Source of the DNA: Istiophorus platypterus
Lineage: Eukaryota > Chordata > Actinopteri > Istiophoriformes > Istiophoridae
NCBI GenBank assembly: GCA_016859345.1
Contig: CM029126.1
Location: 14,005,027-14,069,026, forward strand
Reading direction: 5' to 3'
DNA: 64,000 bases
Shown here: positions 1 to 10,420 of the stretch, in pieces
Layout: every line of letters starts with the position of its first letter
Position numbering within the stretch: position 1 is the stretch's first letter
Notes under the pieces: generated by a model
Seen by the model: only the letters and a program-made list of their open reading frames with translations
What the model was told of the DNA's origin: nothing
Database searches by the model: none
Made by a program: the position numbers and the translations under genes

Positions 1-47
1 TTTCACCTAAATAATGTGTGTAAACTGCTCAAGTACAAATCCTGTAC

Positions 48-3000
48 CTGTCGGATCTGATTGACAGCTTTACTGTGATCGCTCGCAGTCATCTTGTCCA
101 GGAGACCATCAACCCAGCGCTTTGTGACACTTCCGCAGCCCTTGACAAATTCCTGTATACTTGAGTGATTAAAAAAAAGGGAAAAATGAAAAGATGGAAT
201 TGAAGACAATTTTATCACTAGAAAATTTAAAATCTAAGTTTTACCTGAGATGAAAGAAAAAAAAAATCCCTACCTCAAAGCACATTGTACCCCTGTATCA
301 TCTCCATAGGCTGAATAAAGCACATCCACCTCATCAGGCAGCAGGTCTGGAAAGATGGAGTTCTTCTGAAGGCTCTGGATGTTGTAGGCACTGCTCAGGA
401 AGGTCACTACACAGAGCAAGACAAAGCAGAATCAATTATAAGCCATAGACTCTTTGGAAATATTTATTATTGTTAATTGGATGAGAAAATTAAAGTTATT
501 GATATGAATTAAATCAATAAAAGTGCACTTTATATAATACCTTTGTGTCTCCTGTCATCCTTGAAACCCAATGTTGTTAATCCAGGCAGAAGCTTATTTG
601 ACAGAGAACTCAGGTCCACTTTATGGGTCTCCTCTTCTGCAAATAATGAAGAATAAAAAAAATGCCTCTTACACAAATATTAAATATCATACTAATATAT
701 TGCAGATCTTGTGAGAGCAGTGGGTTTTCACAGATGTTTAAAACCAGTGCAATGATAGCAAACCTTCGGCATCAGGATCAAGCTGATTTACGACAGTATA
801 CAGAAGAGAACCGTCTGATTCTTTACGCAAGTAGCCCATCTGGAAACAAGGAAAGGTAAAAATATATTGTCAATACAAATCCACGCTCTCATTTGCTTCA
901 GTAACATACCAAGTCAAAATATGTAAAATTACTCTTTGTCATATCTGAGTGTGGAAGCGCTACTACTGTTTTGTCATGAATGTCATAAAATATACCCATA
1001 GCCGCCAGAAACATTATGTATGAGTGGAGATGTATACACAATAAGTAAGGTGGAAACCTTGGAGTTTGGCATGTATCGGTTGATGCGATCACGAGCTTCA
1101 TCTGCAGAGTGTTCAACCAGAGCCAGAACATGCTCCTCTGCTGTACTGTCAGTAAGGCTGCAAGCATTTCCCTCTGGTTCATACAAGTAACTGAGATAAC
1201 AGAAGTGAAAAGGTTACCATATCATTATACTGACAGAGTGCTGTATCAAAAAGTATCAGGTCCTCATTAATTTCCTAATGGCCTTTCTGACCCAATATTG
1301 GAACTTCCAATTTATACAAAAAAACAAACAAACAAAAAACAAAACAAAACAAAAACCAAACATATTAGGAATATATATGAAATACCTGATGACTTCCTTC
1401 ATATCTTTGACTGGTTGTTTTCTGGACTTCTTTGCTGATTCAACTGGGATAGGGATTATCTCCGGAGGAGTCACATCAGCTGTAAGATCTTCATCTCCCA
1501 AAATGGCTGCCTGCTGGGTGAAATCCATGTCTTGCATGAAAGACATGCTGCGCTTCAGAACCAATAGCCGATCCTGTGCAGAGAGCACAGGGGAAAAAAA
1601 AACAGCTTAATCCACTTAACTGGCAATGTATGGATTAGAAAGGAAATGGAATGTAAGGGACAGCAGGAAGTTGTTATTGATGATTGCAATGGAGCTGTAA
1701 AGGGAAAATAAGAATTATAATAGTATATAATAGAATGAGAAATCTGATTTTTTCTTAAGCCCATATGATTTCATTACCTTGCTCATCATCTTGAATCCGG
1801 TATGGAGTAATTTCTTGGCGGCCTTGTAGTAGACAGTCTCTGGTCGGTTGTACACCATTGCATTGTCACACATCAGTTTGAAGTCCGCCTGAAGGCCAAA
1901 AAAGTTTTCAAAAGGGGACGAGGGCAAACACTGTTCACATATACTTCTATCTTACACTTGATGATACTCCCAAAAAAACTCATCATCACAGCTTTGGTAA
2001 TGTGTTGAAAACTCTCCTCACCTTGAACTCTGTTATAGTTTTGTACTCATTGTTTCTAATCTTGTCCTTCATGGTGCTGAAGTCCATAGGATGTTTGATG
2101 ATCACTGAGTAACCAGGGGCAATTGCATCCGTTACTGGAAATGAGAAGAATCCGTGGGGGTCTTTCCTGGAAATACAAGTAATGCACTTATTCAGTACAG
2201 AAGCAGCCTTTGGATTTGTCTAGACTTGTCTTTTTATGTGGAAGTGTTTGTTTATCTGTCAGGTCAATTTGATCAATATGAACAGATCTTGCTCATGCTG
2301 TGATCTGATGCATCAAGCCTTTTCACTTTTCCAACAAAGCTTCCAGCCACAGCAGGACTCATCCTCAACTTTTCACAAGAATAATATACAATAAAAGCTC
2401 ACATCTATGCTACTCAAAAACATACCTGCTCAAACAGACTATAGACCAAAAGCCTACACATAACAGATGGCAGCTAGAGGAATGCTATGAAAATTAAAGA
2501 GGTTTGTCCCTCTACCACAATGTACTGTATGTGCTAAGCTAATTTCATGTCAATCTACCAACTACATGGGATATGTTGCATACAAAAGTGACATGTTGAT
2601 CTAAGAGTTGTTTAAAAAAAAAAAAAAAAAAAGAGCTCAGAGTATTCAAAGTAGAAAAGCTTTATCTTTTGGGAAGTATGATTACACTCTGTATTTTGGA
2701 ATTATGAAAATTAAATCATTATCTTTCTTGTGTACATGTGCCCCATAGAGGAAATGAGTTCCATCACAAGTGGATGCAGAAATTAGAGTGAATTAGCATT
2801 CCTCACCTCTGCAGCTGACGCAAGAAGTGCTCCAGCAATTGTTGACGAGGGGTGGACTCATTCTCTGCAGTGGATGAGCACAAATATGCAGCTATTTATA
2901 AAGGCATTTACTACTGAACAATTTTTAAAACAAAATGTAATGTTTGTCTACCAAAGGAATATGATCCTGTGCCAATAGACAAGCGATCTTACCTTGTTGT

Positions 3001-4301
3001 GTCCTGCATGCCCTGACTGGTCTGTCTCCTTGCTGCTCTACTTCAACCTTCACATTGGGATGAAACTCCTCCACTTCGGACTCTATCTCAAACCGCTCTT
3101 TCTTTTTTTTCTTCTCTTCAGGCTGATGAGAAACGTATATATGTGGTAAGTGAATTGTCAGAGTAATCGATAAGGATTTAATCGGTGAGATTTTCAGGCT
3201 TAAATTAAGTTTACTCACCTCCAATCCAATACTAATAGTTTTTGACAATGTGAAGGGTTCGACTGGAACACTGGCACTGGCAGAAGTCGCTGCTGCTGCT
3301 GCTGCTGCTGCCGCCGCCTCGGACTCATTCTGCTCTCGCTCTCTCTTCTTCCTCTTTTCCTCCTGTGTAATGAAAGATCACGATTAATTTATAGCACCAA
3401 ACAACGCATTTATCGGGTTTACGAACGTTCTTCTGTCGACTAACCTTTCGCCGCCGTCTCTCCTCATCGTCCACATACTTGTCTTTGTCTTTTTCAGACT
3501 TCTTCTTCTTCTTCTTCTTCTTCTCTTTGTGGCGCTCTCGCTCATGGTCCGATCTGTCATCATAGTGGCTGGAGTCATGGCCCGAACCGGAGAGCTCTGT
3601 CACCTCACTACCTCCAACTTTGAGCACGAGCTTTAGGGGCTTCTCCAGAGCCTTGTCCTCATAGTCTGCCATCAAAACAAACAAGATGGATGCCATAGCT
3701 GAAATAGGACTAATTGTGTACGTTGAAAAGTTGTGGAAGGAGTAGGTGAGCATGCGGTATGATATAGGCATTAGTATGGTGGGAGTATTTTGAGTTTTGT
3801 GTGATATTATAAAAAAAAAAGGTTAGTAGAGTAAGAGTAAAAAGAGTAAATAGACTTATTAAGCTTAGCTTCTCATTAGAAAGTCTTCTCCTCTATGCTG
3901 TGTGATTGGGTTGTGTTCTACCACGTTGTTTTGTTTGTGCTTGACTGGTTGTGTAATTTCTCATAAGCCAAATTCAATTTAAACTCAAAACTGTGATGCA
4001 TGAATGAAAATCGTTTATATAACTTTGCTAACCAGCTGCCTTAACTAACTATGACTTACAAGCACAGCCGGGGAAAAAGAAAAACAAAAAAAAATATTGA
4101 ACATCTCATTCATAACAAACACATTTTTAACTCGGGATTTTAGCAGAAAATTATACGAACTGGCTAGGCTAAGATAGCTAACATAAAGCTAGCGGGAACA
4201 AAAGCGGTGCGGTTAAAAAACAAAACAGAAATACTAAGAGGTGCATTCACACCATCGACCGTTCTCCACTCCGGTTTATGCTTCTTGTGTTTCTTCCCCA
4301 T
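48..4301 (-). CDS. brd9: Bromodomain-containing protein 9 (BRD9), 3' end cut by window edge
   Basis: BRD9 is the acetyl-lysine reader of the non-canonical BAF (SWI/SNF) nuclear remodelling complex. Thirteen coding exons on the minus strand, in gene order: 4301-4253, 3665-3445, 3362-3219, 3122-2993, 2864-2807, 2166-2022, 1888-1778, 1573-1386, 1190-1058, 839-764, 636-541, 406-274, 159-48. They join in one frame to give 532 residues; the rest lies left of the window (human is about 600 aa). The start is MGKKHKKHKPEW, the family N-terminus. A Lys-rich tract near residues 55-75 and ten alanines near 106-115 precede the bromodomain (about 190-286), which reads FFSFPVTD, then YSVIIKHPMDF, then NRPETVYY. 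By alignment to the family N263 is the acetyl-lysine-binding Asn and Y269 the gatekeeper Tyr. The following region (SMSFMQDMDF, EPEGNACSLTDSTAEEHVLALVEH) is the conserved BRD7/BRD9 C-terminal domain. BRD7 is the alternative, but these segments fit BRD9 better. Confidence 0.95.
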
Positions 4302-4796
4302 GTGTCCGTGTTTTGTAACAGAAATCCGGCGTTTGCTCCGACGGTGTTGACACTGGTCGCTAGCGTCGCCCCGGCTCCGACAAACCTTAGCGACGAGAAA
4401 ACGCCAGCGTCGGGCGGATGCGATCCCCCGGAACCGACGATCCACGTCCGGTGCAAACGAACCAGCGCGGCGGATTCAACGACCCGTCGGTTCCCCGAGG
4501 CCGCAGCTTTGGTGGATGCGACTAATCGGCCCCGAAGACGCGGACGTTTCAAGGTAAGATTTCAGCTTTGTCGATGTCGGGGACTGTTCGGGAAGACGCG
4601 ACCGTCATCCGGCTGTGTTTAGCTAGCCGCAGCCTCGCTAGCGCGCTCAGCCCCACGGTATTAAAAAACAAAAGAGCTTCCTGGTCAAGTAAGATTTTAT
4701 TCGTCGAGCTCGGGACTTGGAAACACACCTGTCAGGTACTTGACGTGCTGCTGTTAAAGCTCCGACTGTCCCTCCGGTGTCCGCAGCTTTACGGGA
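4302..4796. promoter_or_regulatory. Bidirectional GC-rich promoter between brd9 and trip13
   Basis: The two start codons lie 495 bp apart in divergent orientation, as I recall for human BRD9/TRIP13. About 4330-4550 is CpG-dense, unlike the AT-rich DNA on both sides, and I see no TATA box placed for either gene, which fits a CpG-island promoter. On the plus strand a good donor (AAG|GTAAGA at 4551-4559) and a good acceptor with a pyrimidine tract (ending CCGCAG at 4786) would remove 4554-4786. trip13 may therefore have a 5' UTR intron, with its first exon overlapping the brd9 upstream region. Transcription starts cannot be placed from sequence alone. Confidence 0.75.
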
Positions 4797-7700
4797 ATGG
4801 AGGTGGAGAACCAGAGTCGAGACATCCATGTGGAGGTCCACGTTAAATCTTACAGGTGAGTTAGCTCGCTGGTTCAAAAACATGTCACTGAATGCATGTC
4901 TGGAGACCGAGGCTGAGCCCATCTACCAACCAGGCAAATTTTTAAAATTGTTTTACTTTATATTTACTCCTTTTTTATTCAAATGTTGCCAGGTGGTTCA
5001 CACGGAAAACGATGGGCAAGTTATAAATAATCCGCCATAATAGAACTTCAGGAACTAAGGAACTGCAACCGACAATTATTTTCATTATCAATAGGTCTGA
5101 TAACTATTTTCTTTGATAACTGATTGATTGATTGGTTGGTTGATTGATTGATTGATTGATTAGTAAATATAACGTCAGGAAATACTGGGGAAAGGCCCAG
5201 CATTATTCCCTGATGCTCAAGTTAACTTATTCAAATTGTTTAAAAAAAAAAATGCAAAGATGTTGTGTTTACTGTCATAGAAAACAGTTAAACTAGCAAA
5301 TATTCATACTTGAGAAGCCTCTACCAACTTCAATGCTTTGTCATTTTAATCGTTGCCAGCCCCCCCCCCCCAAACAAACAAACAAACAAACAAACTGATT
5401 AATCAACTAATCAAGCCATTTTTGGAGTACTGTTTGGTTTCTGGGTGTGTGGGGAAACAATCCCCCCCCCATCCCCCCTTTAGAGGGTAATCTAGATATG
5501 AGTCCAGATCAAACCACGAATGAAGAGAATCCATACACAGGCAAACATACAACATGTAAACATTTTGGGTCATTGGACAATTTAAATGAATAGAAGTCCT
5601 TTTTTCCAGTTACTAACATAATTTATAACAGAAGAACAGACATGTTTGAAAAGCTTATTTTATTATGTACATGCATTTCTTGTAACGCTCTTACGAAAAA
5701 AAGAAATCAGGATTGGTAGTGCTAAGGTATCAGCCATCAAATGTAAAAAAAACATTCAGTTGCTGCTGTTGGCTACAAATGACTAAGATAAAAATATTTA
5801 GGTGTGATCATGGTAAAGAAATTACATAATTGCAGGCATTCTTCATTGTGAATTGTATTTTATGTGCTTATCCATGTTGCAGCACAGCTAAACTGCCTGA
5901 TGTAAGGATGCATGTTCTGGCTCTACTGAATCGCCACAGCATGGTTTTTGGAAACTACAGATGGACAGAATTTGATGAAGACTTTCTCCGGGATCACGTG
6001 GAGTCTGTGGCTATAGTTGATCTAGAGGAAATGGAATCACAGGTCTGTTATTTTGGTTTTGTTTTTCAATATTTTTTAATCATTTACAACTTTGCAATGG
6101 TTTATTTATTCTTTTTTTTCCCATGAACCTTATGTCCCCACTCAGCCCCTTGATTTGAAAACCTGCTCGATCTCCATTCACATCTTTACTCTAAATGAGG
6201 ATGGACCCAGCACGCTCAGTCTGGAAGACGATGAGGAGCTTTCAGCAGCAAATCACTGGTTGTTGCCAGCAGGTAACAATGAATAGTGTGAAGGACGGTG
6301 CATTGAAAATAACAGCATATTGAGAAAATATTATTTTCTTATTTCCATTTGAAGATAGACTGTGAGATAAGACTTAATACAGACATACAGTTTATTATTC
6401 AGAATGTCTTAATATGATACTTATCCCAAAATGTTTTTTGAGTTTGAATGGGACACCATGTAAGTGAGATGGGGCTATCCTTGCATCTTCCAGCAATGTG
6501 CAGCTGAAGGGACTGGAGAACAACGATTGACACTCCCTGTAGGCTTCAAAGATGGCTGCAAAAAAAAAAAAGTCTGTAGTTCCTCATTGAGAAGAAAAAC
6601 ACGGATTATGTGGCATGAACAGTTTGAATGATGTCTGTGAAAGCTTCTTTATTCTAAATTCATTGTAACCTCTTTGTTCAACCTTAGTAAAGCCTCTTTA
6701 CTCTTTTATGGAAAAAATTTAAATTGTTTTAGATCCACCCTTTAAACTTACAACGGCTAAGTATTCCATAATTGATTGTTAATGCAAAGCCAAAGTAACA
6801 ATAAACTAGTCATATTTTCTTTATCTTAATCTCTCATCTTGGTAATCATCCTCTTTTCCCTTTTCCCTTTGCATTATTAAAATTTGATCTTATCTGGATA
6901 TTCCCCTAAAATAACTTGATCTATGTTTTTTAACAGCTGAATTCCATGGGATTTGGGAAAGCCTGGTATATGAGAGTGGAGTAAAAACCCAGGTAAAAAA
7001 ACAAATATAGTAACAGTTGAGAGATGAGAGAAAATAATGACATAAGTTCCTCATACTGCTACACTTCACGTTTTCTTTCAGCTCCTGGATTATGTCACAA
7101 CAACAATTTACTTCTCAGACAAAAATGTCAACAGCAACCTGATATCGTGGAACCGTGTTGTGCTTCTACATGGTAAATAACTAGTAACAGTATTGATATT
7201 GATTACCGACTGAAGTTGTGTAAGAGATGATTGGTGTGAAATAACTGATTTCTTTTTTTACTTTTTATTTGGCCACATTCAGGACCCCCAGGCACAGGGA
7301 AAACATCACTGTGCAAAGCTCTTGCTCAGAAGCTGTCAATCAGACTCTTGAATCGGTAAGGTAGCTCTCATTTCAGTTGCACCGCTTCAGCAGTAAATAC
7401 TCCTGCTCTTTCCATTTCACCTTGCACTCCACTTCCTGCAGGTATTCCTACGGCCAGTTTGTCGAGATAAACAGCCACAGCTTGTTCTCAAAGTGGTTCT
7501 CAGAGGTATACCTGGGCTCCCTTTTATGCTTAAATTATTTAACTGGAGGATCTTCTAGATGAAACTCATAATATTTTGGTTGCTAATCGTGCCTGTCTTT
7601 TGCAGAGTGGCAAGCTGGTCACGAAGATGTTTCAAAAGATCCAACAACTGATTGATGACAAAGATGCGCTTGTATTTGTTCTGATTGATGAGGTAAAAAT

Positions 7701-9480
7701 GCACTTGTTGGAAACTGCCTTTAAATTGATATTGGTCAAGGTCTGAGCCCTGGAAAGTGATTTATTCAGTGCATGTCTATTGATTTGCTTCCACATACAT
7801 TGGAATAAGACAAGACTTTCTTGTTGATTTCTTATGTTAGTTATTCTTTGTTCAGGAATCTTTCTACTGTGACAGAGGCTGTTCCTTTTTGAACCTATTT
7901 AACTGTGAATAGGTGGAGAGTCTGACAGCAGCTAGGAATGCCTGCCAGGCGGGAACAGAGCCTTCTGATGCCATTCGAGTGGTCAATTCTGTCCTCACTC
8001 AACTTGACCAGATCAAACGGTTAGAGTGCAAAGCATATGTATATTATTCAGATCTCTTTACTAGCGCATACGAGACTAGACGCCTGAATTTTGCATTCTT
8101 TCAATCATTCATGATTAACTTTTACTCTTTAAAATCCCATCATCGACTTTTATGTTTTTCCTGTTTACACAGATTTGTTTTGTGTTGACTTTTGGCCATA
8201 TTTCAGACATTCAAATGTTGTGATCCTGACGACATCCAATGTGACAGAAAAAATTGACCTGGCATTTGTGGACAGAGCCGACATCAAGCAGTACATTGGA
8301 CCCCCATCTGAGAAGGGCATCTACAACATCTACCTCTCCTGCCTTGAGGAGTTGATGAAGGTGCCCAAACAAATTAGCGACATGTTTCACTATTTTCTTA
8401 CTCTTTTTAAAAAATTTTATTATTTAGAAGGAATTGTCTTTTTTTCCAGAATTTTTTTTGGAAATATTAGAGTGTCAGTATGGCTGCTATGAGGAGCAAG
8501 GCTCAGCAAGTAGTTCTTTCCAAAATAAAGCTTGCAAGCTTGCAAACTGTGTGCCTGCGTGTGTGTATGTGTGTGTCTTTGTAAGTAAGGGCAAAAGTTC
8601 TGGGTAAAAGCGCTAGATACCATTTTGTATAACAAAACATACATTAATAAAACAACAACGATGACTCAGAAACCAAGATTTTAGAAAACCTAACAAACAA
8701 AACTATGTGTATATGTATATTTCTGTATGTTTTTTTTCACTTATTTGCATAAAATATGATTTCTTGACTAATCAACTTAGTGAGCAGTTAAGATTGATGC
8801 ATTTTTTTGCAGTGTCTGCTGTAATATTCCAGGGGAAGATGTAAATATATGTATCATAACAAAATAGTAATGTTGTTTAGCTTTACTGTAAGCATGCCTG
8901 AGAATACAGTCATAGGCATCAACAGGACAGGAGCAAAACTTTTAATTCAATGTGTCTCATGTGTCTGTGTCTCACAATGTGTGACTGTGTGTAGTGCCAG
9001 ATCATCTACCCCAGGCAGCAGCTGTTTACCATGTTTGAGCTCGAGACAATGGGGTTTGCGAAGAGTGAGGTGTCTGAACACAGTCTTAACCTGAGGAACA
9101 TTGCTCTGTGAGTACAGCTTCCCATGATGCAAAAGCAGCCAGATCACACCGTCTGTGCTGTGCTCCTTATATCGAGTGTCAGAGAGATCTGAAACGGCCA
9201 TAGGCGACTGTACTGTTTTTCTTTTCATTTCCAGGAAAAGCAAAGGTTTGAGTGGAAGAGCACTCAGGAAGTTACCATTTCTAGCCCATGCGCTGTTTGT
9301 GAGGGTAAGTATTTGATTTTGTTCTACAGAGCATTGGTAAAAAGGGAGCCATATTGTTTTTTAATGTAGTTTGTTTGCCTGCAGTCACCGACAGTGACTC
9401 TTGAGAGGTTTCTGGAGGCCATGGACCGAGCAGTGGATAAACAGTGTGAGGAAAAGGCTAACCTGGTCAACGGTGTCTGA
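4797..9480 (+). CDS. trip13: Pachytene checkpoint protein 2 homolog, AAA+ ATPase TRIP13
   Basis: TRIP13 is a hexameric AAA+ ATPase that, with p31comet, remodels HORMA-domain proteins (MAD2, HORMADs) in the spindle checkpoint and in meiotic recombination. Thirteen exons: 4797-4855, 5883-6042, 6146-6272, 6937-6992, 7082-7172, 7283-7355, 7442-7505, 7606-7692, 7913-8019, 8207-8360, 8995-9107, 9235-9304, 9385-9480. They join in one frame to 418 aa plus TGA (human 432). The N-terminal part (about 1-135) holds NRHSMVFGNYRWTEFDEDF. Walker A is GPPGTGKTS at 165-173; Walker B is FVLIDE ending at D238-E239; the sensor-1 region is ILTTSN at 281-286, followed by DRADIKQYIGPPS. The chosen start reads MEVENQSRDIHVEVHV, matching the family's HVEVH. 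Every intron is GT-AG. The exon 10 donor (AAG|GTGCCC) is weak, but the frame and the family sequence ELMK-CQIIYPRQQL support it. Key ATPase residues look intact. Confidence 0.97.
5061..5415. repeat. Diverged percomorph interspersed repeat in trip13 intron 1
   Basis: The segment opens with CTGCAACCGACAATTATTTT and CATTATCAATA, has GATAACTG and GATTGATTGATT in the middle, then GTCATAGAAAACAGTTAAAC and TATTCATACTTGAGAAGCC, and ends in GATTAATCAACTAATCA. I recognise this order as a dispersed repeat common in percomorph introns, whose intact copies contain CTGCAACTAACGATTATTTTC and many GATTAATC units. A (GATT)n run at about 5123-5161, a C run and an AAAC run lie inside it. I am not sure of its transposon class. 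A shorter copy lies near 42190. Confidence 0.65.
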
Positions 9481-9872
9481 ACTTATTACAATCCCCAAAG
9501 GCTGACACTTGATTGTTCACAGGCTCTCAATCCCTGTTTATTTGTAGTTTGGAAAAACTACAACTCCTACATCTTTTTACAGAGCTTCAGCCATTCATTT
9601 GGCAGCACTATGTTAAGAATATAGGCAAGTAACATTGTTTTAACATGAAAGTCTTTATTCAGGTAATTTTTTGGTGCTACAACATTAGAGGACAAAGTCC
9701 ATGTTGCTTTCGGTAAGTTGGCAGTTTTCTTTAACATGGAGTACCCAGTGCTTGAATCTTCTGTGTTCTATTAACTGTTTACTCATTTCTCATTTTCAAA
9801 GTGTTATGATATATTTTTATGTAACATACAGCTTTAACCTTAATGGTGCAAGCTTTCTTTGATACCCCTATG

Positions 9873-10212
9873 AAAGGGATAGTTCAGATATATAATAGGT
9901 TAAATCACTGACATCAGTCACTTTCTCCTAGTGACGTTGCTGCACAGACATCATCTTAATCTGTGGAGATTTTTGTTGAAGATATCATGTTGTAATGGCA
10001 GCTCTTCAGACAAAATGTACAGCAGATCCATGATGGGTTGTAGATGAAGTTGTTTTTTTTTGGGGGGGGGGTTCCTTAAAACATTCCCCATTTGGCACTG
10101 TTTGTTTCTGTCTGACAAGCTGCTGGCTCACAGGGATATCTCCATGTGTCTGTAGACTGATTTAATGTCTTTGCAGGATACCATCTTATGTCAAAAAAAG
10201 TGAACTATTCTA
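9873..10212. mobile_element. Diverged MITE with AAAGGGATAGTTCA-type ends in the trip13 3' UTR
   Basis: The left end reads AAAGGGATAGTTCA (9873-9886) and the right end reads GTGAACTATTCTAT (10200-10213), whose reverse complement is the same motif with about one mismatch over the core. Intact fish elements of this kind begin AAAGGGATAGTTCA and end TGAACTATCCCTTT. No ORF is present, so it would be non-autonomous and old. It sits between the trip13 stop codon and polyadenylation signal, so it would be transcribed into the mRNA. Confidence 0.6.
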
Positions 10213-10394
10213 TTAACGTACATTTTTTGTGTACAATGTTCATGTTTTCATGTGTTTTAAAAAGGGCCATCTCTCTCAACCTGTTCAAAGAAAATATTAA
10301 TTTTTTCATTGTCAGTTCTATATTTATGCTAATAACAAATCTTTAATCTCCAGATTCATGTGCTCCTTCCGACTTTATTTGTGTATAACCTTGT

Positions 10395-10400
10395 AATAAA
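10395..10400 (+). terminator. trip13: Polyadenylation signal of trip13
   Basis: AATAAA lies 915 bases after the trip13 stop codon, followed by a T/G-rich stretch. It is the best canonical hexamer I noticed in this 3' flank. Confidence 0.65.
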
Positions 10401-10420
10401 CAATATTGTTTATACATCTT

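Larger units (their letters stand above)
9481..10420 (+). other. trip13: trip13 3' UTR
   Basis: The region runs from the trip13 stop codon to just past a canonical polyadenylation hexamer at 10395-10400. It is AT-rich and without significant ORFs. Roughly a third is a diverged inverted-repeat element (9873-10212). The exact end is inferred from the hexamer plus about 20 bases. Confidence 0.6.

Noticed and set aside
4278..4622. 114-codon open frame through the brd9/trip13 promoter
   Set aside because: CpG-rich DNA has few stop codons by chance; the frame overlaps brd9 exon 1 antisense and does not lead into trip13.
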